From: Fidelibacterota bacterium
GTDB lineage: Bacteria > Pseudomonadota > Alphaproteobacteria > Rhodospirillales > Rhodospirillaceae
Length of the DNA stretch: 13,643 bases
Direction of reading: 5' to 3'
Assembly (NCBI GenBank): GCA_947473445.1
Contig: CANJEU010000019.1
Span: 1-13,643 of the forward strand
Part shown: positions 7,219-13,643 of the stretch, one piece after another
How the letters are laid out: the number at the start of each line of letters is the position of its first letter
How positions within the stretch are numbered: position 1 is the first letter of the stretch
Made by a program: the position numbers and the translations under genes
The notes under the pieces: model-generated
Told to the model about the DNA's origin: nothing
Seen by the model: only the letters and a program-made list of their open reading frames with translations
The model's database searches: none

Positions 7219-7515
7219 GATTGATCTTTCGACGTTAATTGCGGGCGGATTTTGGTCCGGCCCCGCCTCAAGCGCAAGGCGGCACGGTTTGTGCGGGGCG
7301 TCTCTAAAAAACCGCGAAGTTTGGTCGGCGGTGATCCTCTCAACTGGCGGGCGTGCGATTCCGCCGTCTTTCGGGCGTTGGCCGCCGCCACCGCCCTAGG
7401 GGTGAAGCCCGCCACCACGAAGCGAATTCGTCCTCGTAATACGCACGCGATGGGTAGGCATGACGGGCTATCCTTGCTAAAAGCCACAGATCATGTCCGA
7501 GAGGCGATTTATTCC
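7219..7515. other. Intergenic region between divergent VOC and EAL genes
   Basis: About 300 bases between the GTG of the VOC gene (minus) and my preferred ATG of the EAL gene (plus). It must contain both promoters if the start choices are right. I looked for -35/-10 pairs on both strands and found no convincing one; TTGCTA (7474-7479) and TAATAC (7437-7442) lack partners at proper spacing. The plus frame stays open back to 7252, but its translation is Arg/Ala-rich and resembles non-coding GC-rich DNA. Confidence 0.5.
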
Positions 7516-9150
7516 ATGAATTCCGCCCGCGACCGTTTTGTCGCCTTTGCCTTTTGTTGGGCCGACATCCTGATCGAACTGGATCCGCAGCAGCGGATTT
7601 CCTTTGTCGTGGGCGCCACAAAATCGCTGCTGGGCTTAGGGCCTGAAGGCCTCATCGGCCGAAATTTCATGGACGTTGTTTCCCCGAAGGACCGCGTCCT
7701 GGTCAGCCAGCTTTTGCGAATGACGGCAAAAAAAGGCCGCATTGACAATGTGAAAATAAAGCTGCAGGGCGCTAAAGGCCTCACGCCGCCGCTGGGCTTT
7801 GCCGGCTACGTCATGCCGGATCTGAAGGACCATTTCTTCCTGGCCTTCCGCACCCAGGCGCACCTCACGGAGAAAGGCGAAGCCGAAACCGGTGTCGCGC
7901 GCGACAAAGGTACAGGGCTCCTCACGGGCGATTCCTTCTCGCAGCTCGCTGTCGAGAAACTCAAGGCCTCGGGCGCCAACGCCGAACTGACCCTCGTCAA
8001 TCTGCCCGGCTTCGACACCCTCGCTGAAAGCCTGAGCGAGGAAGAACGCGAACACCTGCTCACCACCGTCGGCACCACACTCCGCGCCAACTCTCTTGGC
8101 GGTGATGCCGCCGGGGAAGTCGGCGACGGCAAGTTCGGGATCGTCGCCCAAAAGGGCATGGACGTCGCGGCCCTCGAAGCCCAGCTGACCGAAGCCACCA
8201 AGGCGTTTGACCCCACCGGCAATGGCGTCACCGCGCAGGCCGGCACCGTCGACGTCAATGTCGACGGTGTCAACGAAGGCGATCTCGCCAAGGGCCTCGT
8301 CTACACCATCAATCACTTCAAGGAACAGGTGGGCGATAGCTTCAACGTGAAGGATATCGCCGCCAACATGAATAAGTTGGTGGCCGAGACGGTCGGGTCC
8401 CTCAATAAGTTTCGCAACCTCGTCGGCGGCAACGATTTCCAGATCGCCTTCCATCCCATCTTGGACGCGCGCACCGGCGCGGTGCATCACTATGAAGCGC
8501 TCGTGCGCTTTAATGGGAAGTTCGAGGAAAGCCCCTACAAGTACATCACCTTCGCAGAAGAGACCGGCCTCATCACCGAGTTCGACATCGCCATGGCGCG
8601 CAAATGCGTCGACTGGCTGCGCAAGAACCGATCCGACAAAGTCTCTATCGCGGTGAATATATCGGGCATGTCGGTCGGCAACGATCAGTACTCTAAAGAG
8701 CTGCACGCCATGCTCGATGCCGACACATGGCTCTCGAATTTCCTCGTGTTTGAACTCACCGAATCAGCGCGCGTGGCCGATCTCGCGCAGGCCAATAATT
8801 TCGTGCAGGGCCTGCGTAAAAAAGGCTTCCACGTTTGCCTGGACGACTTCGGCGCCGGCGCGGCCAGTTTCCAGTATCTCTCGGTGCTTGAAGTCGATGT
8901 CGTCAAACTCGACGGCAGCGCGGTGAAAAACGCGCAAACCGCGCCCAAGGGCCGCGCCTTCCTCAAGGCGCTCACCACGCTCTGCAAAACCATGGACGTC
9001 GAAACCATCGCCGAAATGGTCGACAGCAAGGAAAGCCTCGAATTCGTGCGCGATTGCGGCGTCGAATACGTGCAGGGCTTCCTCTTCGGCAAGCCCGACG
9101 CCGATCCCCGAAGCTTCATCAAAAAGCTCGACCGGAAGCTGTTCGCTTAA
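7516..9150 (+). CDS. PAS - degenerate GGDEF - EAL protein, putative c-di-GMP phosphodiesterase
   Basis: A cytoplasmic signalling protein of 544 residues with no membrane segment. Residues about 10-105 look like a PAS sensor (FCWADILIELDPQQRISFVVGAT... FMDVVSPKDR). Residues about 130-270 resemble a worn GGDEF domain: the signature site reads GDGKF (203-207), so cyclase activity is unlikely. Residues about 305-540 are an EAL domain retaining the expected metal and catalytic residues: Glu327 in YEALVRF, Asn in AVNISG, Glu in FELTES, Asp443-Asp444 in DDFGAG, Lys464 in VVKLDG, Glu500 in IAEMVD, Gln in YVQGFLFGKP. It is thus probably an active c-di-GMP hydrolase controlled by PAS and the GGDEF remnant. 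Start: ATG 7516 has GAGAGG at 7499-7504; in-frame ATG 7450 and GTG 7252 would add 22 or 88 residues of poor domain-like character. Confidence 0.87.
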   Translation: MNSARDRFVAFAFCWADILIELDPQQRISFVVGATKSLLGLGPEGLIGRNFMDVVSPKDRVLVSQLLRMTAKKGRIDNVKIKLQGAKGLTPPLGFAGYVMPDLKDHFFLAFRTQAHLTEKGEAETGVARDKGTGLLTGDSFSQLAVEKLKASGANAELTLVNLPGFDTLAESLSEEEREHLLTTVGTTLRANSLGGDAAGEVGDGKFGIVAQKGMDVAALEAQLTEATKAFDPTGNGVTAQAGTVDVNVDGVNEGDLAKGLVYTINHFKEQVGDSFNVKDIAANMNKLVAETVGSLNKFRNLVGGNDFQIAFHPILDARTGAVHHYEALVRFNGKFEESPYKYITFAEETGLITEFDIAMARKCVDWLRKNRSDKVSIAVNISGMSVGNDQYSKELHAMLDADTWLSNFLVFELTESARVADLAQANNFVQGLRKKGFHVCLDDFGAGAASFQYLSVLEVDVVKLDGSAVKNAQTAPKGRAFLKALTTLCKTMDVETIAEMVDSKESLEFVRDCGVEYVQGFLFGKPDADPRSFIKKLDRKLFA

Positions 9151-9178
9151 GAAAAATCGCTCGGCGGCGGCTTAAGCG
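9144..9178. terminator. Inverted repeat at the convergent ends of the EAL and small-protein genes
   Basis: CGCTTAAG (9144-9151) is the exact reverse complement of CTTAAGCG (9171-9178), with a 19-base loop that includes GC-rich GGCGGCGG. The left arm contains the EAL stop codon. Position in a 46-base convergent gap fits a terminator, but the stem is short, AT-centred and lacks a following T-run, so this is a weak call. Confidence 0.3.
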
Positions 9179-9196
9179 ACGCGCGACGGCCGCCAA

Positions 9197-9430
9197 CTAA
9201 AACCAAACCATCTTTCCGGTCAGATCGCGGTGATCAAAACTCGCCCCGCACGACTGCGCGCCCAGCGCGCCGGCGGCCAGCGCCATCACGCCGATGCCCC
9301 ACGCCGGCAGAACCGCGCCGCGTGAAACGACATCGGCCCCGATGACAGCGATGAACGGCATCGCGCCGAACGAATACGCGCGGCATTTCCAGCGCAGCAC
9401 GGCTGCCTGTAAATCCGAGATTCGATTCAT
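9197..9430 (-). CDS. Hypothetical small membrane protein
   Basis: A 77-residue protein that I do not recognise. From ATG 9430 it reads MNRISDLQAAVLRWKCRAYS, then a hydrophobic stretch around GAMPFIAVIGADVV and a second, stronger one around WGIGVMALAAGALGAQSC, ending in a charged tail DHRDLTGKMVWF. Two short membrane spans are plausible. The frame extends to an upstream ATG at 9490, but those 20 residues (rich in Gly, Pro, Trp and Arg) look non-coding; GGGGA about 10 bases before 9430 could serve as ribosome binding site. It lies 121 bases downstream of sufE on the same strand and might be co-transcribed. The chance that it is not a real gene is appreciable. Confidence 0.5.
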   Translation of the reverse strand: MNRISDLQAAVLRWKCRAYSFGAMPFIAVIGADVVSRGAVLPAWGIGVMALAAGALGAQSCGASFDHRDLTGKMVWF

Positions 9431-9504
9431 TCTGAAAAGTCCCCAGTCCCACGTGAAAGCAGGTCGCCCCGGACCCGATACCCGCTTCACTGATAGTGCG
9501 GGGC

Positions 9505-9551
9505 CCGGCTGCGGCCAAGCCGGTTCTTCACCTTACGCATCCCTACGGGAT
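9505..9551 (-). terminator. Two small hairpins just downstream of sufE
   Basis: On the minus strand the sufE stop is followed at once by a 5-bp stem (9539-9543 with 9547-9551) and then a 6-bp stem CCGGCT/AGCCGG (9505-9510 with 9518-9523) with a 7-base loop. No T-run follows. They could attenuate transcription into the small gene at 9197-9430, or be chance in GC-rich DNA. The remainder of 9431-9551 shows nothing recognisable. Confidence 0.25.
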
Positions 9552-10004
9552 TCACGCAGCGCGCGCGAAAGTCCTGATTTTTTCCACCATCGACACCAAC
9601 CCATTGCGGCGGCTGGGACTTAGGTGCTGATCGAGGCCCAGCGTGCGAAACGCCGCTTCCGGATCGATCCCGCCGATCTCTTCGGGCGTCTTGCCGGCAT
9701 ATAAGCTTCCCAGCACCGCGATCAGTCCTTTGACGATATGGGCGTCGCTATCGGCCGCGAAAGCGAATCGATTCGGGTCCCCGTCAGGATGGCCCGGCAC
9801 CAGCCACACCTGACTCATGCAGCCGCGCACTTTGTAAGACTCGGTTTTGAAGGCCTCGGGAAAGTCCGGCAACTTCCGCCCCAGGTCGATCAGATAGCGG
9901 TAGCGATCTTCCCAGTCGTCGAACAAGCCGAAGTTCTCCGCCAGCTCCTCGAAGGTCAATTCCGGGGCGATCATTGTTACAGAAGGGGCGGGGTTTTCAC
10001 TCAT
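9552..10004 (-). CDS. sufE: SufE family sulfur acceptor (cysteine desulfuration protein)
   Basis: A cytoplasmic protein of 150 residues that takes sulfur from a SufS-type cysteine desulfurase for iron-sulfur cluster assembly. The family signature is clear: ELAENFGLFDDWEDRYRYLIDLGRKLP (about 20-46) followed by the active-site segment YKVRGCMSQVWL with sulfur-accepting Cys62, then FAFAADSDAHIVKGLIAVLGSLYAGKTPEEI and a C-terminal LGLDQHLSPSRRNGLVSMVEKIR helix. Start is ATG at 10002-10004; Met11 is an alternative, and neither has an obvious ribosome binding site, so the first ten residues are uncertain. No other suf gene is in the window, so this is an isolated sufE, as often seen in alphaproteobacteria. 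It is divergent from the protease gene with 111 bases between starts. Confidence 0.92.
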   Translation of the reverse strand: MSENPAPSVTMIAPELTFEELAENFGLFDDWEDRYRYLIDLGRKLPDFPEAFKTESYKVRGCMSQVWLVPGHPDGDPNRFAFAADSDAHIVKGLIAVLGSLYAGKTPEEIGGIDPEAAFRTLGLDQHLSPSRRNGLVSMVEKIRTFARAA

Positions 10005-10115
10005 GAACGGGGAATCTTACACGAAGCGGCTGACGGATTTTTGTACAAGATGGCACACCTTGAGTGGGATGCAGGCGCGAATGCTATCGCGCTTTTCGAA
10101 GTTGGGGGTTAGCGC
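10005..10115. promoter_or_regulatory. Divergent intergenic region of sufE and the matrixin-like protease
   Basis: These 111 bases must hold promoters for both genes. On the plus strand TTGAGT (10060-10065) is followed after 17 bases by GCTATC (10083-10088), a poor sigma-70-like pair. An 8-base perfect palindrome TTGTACAA sits at 10041-10048 and could be an operator core or chance. GGGGG (10104-10108) precedes the GTG at 10116 and is the likely, weak ribosome binding site. Confidence 0.3.
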
Positions 10116-13100
10116 GTGCCTGACGGTCAGAACGGCGTTCTGGACTTTTGGAACTGGGGCGTCAATGACGTTGCGGTCTCCACGCCCGTCTCCGTCGCGC
10201 CGTTGCCGCAGTTTGAACGTCCCGCCTACGAGCCTCAACCGTTCAAATGGGGTAGTAGCGGGGCGCCCGGCACCAGCGGCGGCACAATCACGTGGAGCAT
10301 GGGCGCTCAGATTCCGACCGGGGCGCCCTACACAAGTTCCGCAAGCACCGTTGGCGCCGATTTTCAGTCCACGATTCGCGCCGCCTTCGCACGCTGGGAT
10401 GAGGTCGGCAACTTTACCTTCGTCGAAATAGCCGACAGTTCCGCCGCGAATATCAGTGTCGTGTTCGACGAACTGGCTGGCGAGGGCGCCAGCACACTTG
10501 GCATCGCCAATACCAGGTATTCCACCACCACCGGTCTTTCGCTGCGCGCCTACATCAGATTCGATATCGGCCGCACGTGGCGAAATCTCGCCGGCGCAAG
10601 CTACACCGTCGGCAGTACGTCATCGACACCCACCAATCTCTACGCTGTTGCGCTTCACGAAATCGGGCATGCCCTCGGCTTGGCGCATGAGAACGATTTC
10701 ACCACCCTCATGAATTCCTATTACAACGAGGGCATCAATGATCTGACGAGTGATGAAATCGCAGGAATTCATTACCTGTACGGAACCGGCGGTTCCGTGC
10801 CCACGGTGCCGTCGGCGGATGATTACGCGGAAAGTACGGCAACCACCGGCACAGTTGCCGTGGGCGGCAGCGTCACAGGAAATGTGGACTTCGCCGATGA
10901 CCGCGATTGGTTCGCCGTCACGCTGACGGCGGGCACAACTTACCGCATCGACCTGAGTGGCAACACGCTCGCCGATCCTTTGCTGGCGGTGCGTAACTCA
11001 AACGGCACGCTTCTCGCTTATGATGACGATTCCGGCCCCGGCCTGGACTCGCTGCTGACCTATACCGCGACAACAACGGGCATCTATTACCTCGAGGCCC
11101 AGTCCGTATCGTATACGGCTACCGGCACCTACACTCTAACGGTTGCACAGGTCGCAGCCGTCGTGGACGACTACGCCGGCTCGACCGCGACCTCGGGAGC
11201 CCTGGCGGTCGGAAGCTCAGTATCGGGGAATATTGAGCGCTCCTCCGATAGTGACTGGTTCCGAGTGACGCTCACGGCGGGAACGACATATCGCATCGAT
11301 CTCACCGGCGTCACCTTGGCCGATACATGGCTGGTGCTGCGGAATTCGAGCGGCGGCCAGATTACGCTCGACCATGATTCCGGCCCCGGCCTCAGCTCGC
11401 AGATCAATTATACGCCGACGTCCACCGGTACTTATTACCTGGATGCCCAAGGCTATCTGTCGACCCACACCGGTACTTATACGCTCTCGCTCACGCAGAC
11501 CGCTGTCGATGACTACGCGGCAAGTGCGGCAACGACAGGCGTGCTCGCGGTCGGTGGAACCGCCTCCGGGAACATTGATCGTGCCTACGACAGCGACTGG
11601 TTCCGCGTCACTCTCACGGCGGGCACGACTTATCTCATCAATGTCAATGGGACCACGCTGACTGACCCTTATGTCAGGCTCCGGAACTCAAGCGGCACAC
11701 TCATCACGGCCGACAACGATTCCGGTGTGGGCCTCAATCCCCAAATCAGCTATGTGCCGACGGTTACAGGCACATACTACATCGACGTACAGGGGTATCT
11801 GTCTACGCACACCGGCACTTACAACGTGACGCTGGCGCAGGTGGTGGACGACTATGCAAATTCGATCCTCTCCACCGGCGCCCTCACCTCGCCCGGAAGC
11901 GTCAGCGGACGTATTGAGACCTCCGGCGACTCAGATTGGTTCCGCGTTTCGCTCACGGCCAGCTACACCTATTCATTCTCCCTTACAGGGACGACGCTGT
12001 CGGATCCTTACCTCTATCTACGCAATGCCGCAGGAAGTGTTTTAGCCTCTGATGATGATTCCGGACCCGGCCTGAATGCGCTCATCACGTACCGGCCGAC
12101 GACGACGGGGGCGTATTACCTCGACGCTCGCGCGCTTGGCACCGGCACAGGTAACTACTCGCTCGCGGTGAGCGAGACGCCCCCGGCAGATGATCATCTG
12201 GCGACAACGGCAGCGACGGGTACGCTGACGGTGATAGGAACGACCGGGTTCGCGGTCGGTACCATAGAGACCTCCGGCGATCGAGATTGGTTCAGGGTGT
12301 CTCTTCTCGCCGGCACCTCATATGTTTTTGAAGCGCAGGGCACGGAACGCACAGGCTACACGCTCGCCAATCCCACGCTCACCTTACGCAATTCCGCCGG
12401 CGCTAGCCTCGCAAGCGACGATGATTCCGGCACGGGTCTGAGCGCGCTTTTCTATTACACGCCGACGTCATCAGGCACTTACTACCTCGATGTGGGCGCC
12501 ACCGGCACCGGCACGGGCATTTACTACGCCGCATATACAAGTGGCGTTACGCCGCCCGACGACTACACGGCGACCACCGCCACCACCGGCGTCGTCACCC
12601 CCGGAACGCCCGGAACCGCCGCCAGCGGGACGATCAATACGGCGGGAGATACCGACTGGTTCCGCACAACATTGACCGCAGGTACATCCTATCGGTTCCG
12701 CCTCACCAATGGCTCGCTCACAGGCGCCCACCTCTATGTCCGAGACTCCGCCGGAACGATCGTCACCAGCGACATCGACGGCAATGGAAATCCGGAAATT
12801 CTCTATACGCCCACGACATCGGGCAGCTATTACCTCGATGCGCGGGCCGCCACCGCGACGGCCACCGGCACCTATTCGGTTGCCGTTGACAATGTCTCGG
12901 CCGAGGACCTTGCGGCAACAACGGCGACCACTGGATCCATTGCCGCCGGCGCCACGCTGACCAGCACAATCGGGGTTGCGGGCGACGTCGACTGGATCCG
13001 CGTCACCCTCACCGCCGGCACGCTCTATCAATTCGATGGCCGCGGCGCCGCCACCTTCGGCGGAACGCTCGCCGATCCTTTGCTGCAGCTTCTCAATTCC

Positions 13101-13643
13101 AGTGGCGCGGTTGTCCGCAGCGATGACAACAGCGGGGCGGACAACGATTCCCGCCTGCTCTATACCGCCGCGTCAACGGGCACGTACTACATTGCCATGC
13201 GGTCCACCTCGGCCACAGCAACGGGCACCTATACCGTCGGCGTCACCGCAAACCCCGATGATTTCACCACCACGACGGCAACCGCCGGCGTTGCAACGGT
13301 TGGCGGCACGACGTCGGGCACCACCGAAGTCGCCGGTGACCGTGACTGGTTCCGCGCGATTCTCACCGCGGGTACGTCTTATGCCATCGAAGTGCGCGGC
13401 ACCTCGCCGGGCAGCGGTTTGCGGTGGACTCAATCGTCCGTCGTTCTGCGTGATGCGTCGGGCGCGCAGCTTGCAAGCGACACAAAAAGCGGATTGGGCG
13501 CGGCGGCGCGCCTGATCTACACGCCCAGCACCACCGGCGCGTTCTATATCGACGCGCTCGCCTATAGCACCGGGGTCGGCGGCTACAATGTCACGGTCAC
13601 CGCCGCTGCGGCGTCAATGGCTCCCTCCAGGGTTGCCGAATCG
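10116..13643 (+). CDS. Matrixin-like zinc metalloprotease with eight tandem PPC-like domains, 3'-partial
   Basis: The frame is open from GTG 10116 to the window edge (1176 codons, no stop). A TAG at 10110-10112 closes the frame upstream, so GTG 10116 is the only sensible start. Residues about 40-220 form the protease: FARWDEVGNFTFVEI, then the zinc site HEIGHALGLAH (ligands His181, His185, His191; catalytic Glu182), Met-turn Met199 in LMNSYY, and LTSDEIAGIHYLYG closing the domain. This is a matrixin (M10)-type metzincin. From residue 235 eight PPC-like beta domains follow. There is no Sec signal and no cysteine-switch propeptide: the N terminus is a short polar stretch (PDGQNGVLDFWNWG). Bacterial M10 proteases of this build are often type I secreted with a C-terminal signal, which would lie beyond the edge. 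The substrate is unknown; an extracellular role is inferred. Confidence 0.9.
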   Translation, partial: MPDGQNGVLDFWNWGVNDVAVSTPVSVAPLPQFERPAYEPQPFKWGSSGAPGTSGGTITWSMGAQIPTGAPYTSSASTVGADFQSTIRAAFARWDEVGNFTFVEIADSSAANISVVFDELAGEGASTLGIANTRYSTTTGLSLRAYIRFDIGRTWRNLAGASYTVGSTSSTPTNLYAVALHEIGHALGLAHENDFTTLMNSYYNEGINDLTSDEIAGIHYLYGTGGSVPTVPSADDYAESTATTGTVAVGGSVTGNVDFADDRDWFAVTLTAGTTYRIDLSGNTLADPLLAVRNSNGTLLAYDDDSGPGLDSLLTYTATTTGIYYLEAQSVSYTATGTYTLTVAQVAAVVDDYAGSTATSGALAVGSSVSGNIERSSDSDWFRVTLTAGTTYRIDLTGVTLADTWLVLRNSSGGQITLDHDSGPGLSSQINYTPTSTGTYYLDAQGYLSTHTGTYTLSLTQTAVDDYAASAATTGVLAVGGTASGNIDRAYDSDWFRVTLTAGTTYLINVNGTTLTDPYVRLRNSSGTLITADNDSGVGLNPQISYVPTVTGTYYIDVQGYLSTHTGTYNVTLAQVVDDYANSILSTGALTSPGSVSGRIETSGDSDWFRVSLTASYTYSFSLTGTTLSDPYLYLRNAAGSVLASDDDSGPGLNALITYRPTTTGAYYLDARALGTGTGNYSLAVSETPPADDHLATTAATGTLTVIGTTGFAVGTIETSGDRDWFRVSLLAGTSYVFEAQGTERTGYTLANPTLTLRNSAGASLASDDDSGTGLSALFYYTPTSSGTYYLDVGATGTGTGIYYAAYTSGVTPPDDYTATTATTGVVTPGTPGTAASGTINTAGDTDWFRTTLTAGTSYRFRLTNGSLTGAHLYVRDSAGTIVTSDIDGNGNPEILYTPTTSGSYYLDARAATATATGTYSVAVDNVSAEDLAATTATTGSIAAGATLTSTIGVAGDVDWIRVTLTAGTLYQFDGRGAATFGGTLADPLLQLLNSSGAVVRSDDNSGADNDSRLLYTAASTGTYYIAMRSTSATATGTYTVGVTANPDDFTTTTATAGVATVGGTTSGTTEVAGDRDWFRAILTAGTSYAIEVRGTSPGSGLRWTQSSVVLRDASGAQLASDTKSGLGAAARLIYTPSTTGAFYIDALAYSTGVGGYNVTVTAAAASMAPSRVAES
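10818..13612 (+). repeat. Eight tandem PPC-like domain repeats within the protease gene
   Basis: Repeats start at 10818, 11166, 11508, 11847, 12189, 12558, 12903 and 13257 (residues 235, 351, 465, 578, 692, 815, 930, 1048), each about 113-123 residues. The shared plan is: DDYA..TATTG at the start, G.I...GDSDWFRVTLTAGT.Y, LADP.L.LRNSSG, a DDDSGPGL turn, Y.PTSTGTYYLDA and TGTYTL.V at the end. This matches bacterial pre-peptidase C-terminal (PPC) beta-sandwich domains. Repeats 2 and 3 share GYLSTHTGTY; repeats 5, 7 and 8 carry 5-10 residue insertions before the LADP position; repeats 6-8 have degraded DDDSG turns. After 13612 an Ala/Ser/Pro linker begins. Confidence 0.88.

Noticed and set aside
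7636..8706. Minus-strand open frame of 356 codons opposite the EAL gene
   Set aside because: Antisense shadow; the plus-strand frame has intact PAS and EAL motifs.
9484..9560. GC-rich hairpins with a GGTTC-like segment that might be a tRNA
   Set aside because: No acceptor stem, anticodon arm or complete T-arm can be drawn on either strand.
10051..10066. TGGCAC followed by TTGAG, resembling a sigma-54 promoter before the protease gene
   Set aside because: The distance between the GG and the downstream element is two bases too short and the invariant GC of the -12 element is missing.
10003..10431. Plus-strand ATG frame that could be read as an N-terminal extension of the protease
   Set aside because: It is in a different frame from the HEIGHALGLAH domain, and its product becomes Arg/Ser/Pro-rich after 10130; the protease frame has its own stop at 10110-10112 and GTG start at 10116.
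12471..13031. Minus-strand open frame of 186 codons opposite PPC repeats 5-7
   Set aside because: Gly/Arg-rich shadow of the repeat DNA with no independent support.
10818..13612. Regular DNA periodicity of about 345 bases that could suggest a satellite or CRISPR-like array
   Set aside because: It is fully explained by in-frame protein domain repeats; unit length and divergence do not fit a CRISPR array.

Overview
The window (GC-rich, compact, mostly ATG/GTG starts with short overlaps inside one operon) looks like chromosomal DNA of an alphaproteobacterium. The assignment rests on protein character and on intergenic palindromes of a type common in that class; no rRNA, tRNA or marker gene fixes it more closely.

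Layout. (1) Bases 3-857 carry the 3' part of a fumarylacetoacetate-hydrolase (FAH) family gene cut by the left edge. (2) Bases 858-1021 hold two copies of one palindromic repeat in opposite orientation. (3) Bases 1022-6587 are a tightly coupled operon, oppB-oppC-oppD-oppF-ggt: a complete oligopeptide ABC importer core (two permeases, two ATPases) without its binding protein OppA, followed by a secreted gamma-glutamyltransferase whose start overlaps the oppF stop as ATGA. (4) A hairpin repeat at 6602-6642 separates ggt from a convergent gene for an exported VOC-fold (glyoxalase-like) protein at 6697-7218. (5) A gene at 7516-9150 encodes a cytoplasmic PAS / degenerate-GGDEF / EAL protein, probably a c-di-GMP phosphodiesterase. 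(6) On the minus strand lie a small putative membrane protein (9197-9430) and a SufE-type sulfur acceptor (9552-10004). (7) From 10116 an open frame runs off the right edge, with at least 1176 codons. It encodes a matrixin-like zinc protease domain followed by eight tandem PPC-like (pre-peptidase C-terminal) beta domains, with no N-terminal signal peptide.

How the genes may work together (inference): periplasmic gamma-glutamyltransferase would trim gamma-glutamyl peptides such as glutathione, and the Opp importer would take up the released peptides, so the operon reads as a peptide-scavenging unit. The large protease at the right edge would be an extracellular supplier of peptides if it is secreted, most likely by a type I system using a C-terminal signal beyond the window. 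That link is speculative, since the genes are not co-transcribed.

The least ordinary items are the matrixin-PPC8 protein with its gradient of repeat divergence, the opp-ggt coupling, the inverted pair of palindromes that appears to supply the oppB ribosome binding site, and the exported VOC protein lacking both usual histidine ligands. I found no CRISPR array, transposase, phage gene or defence system.
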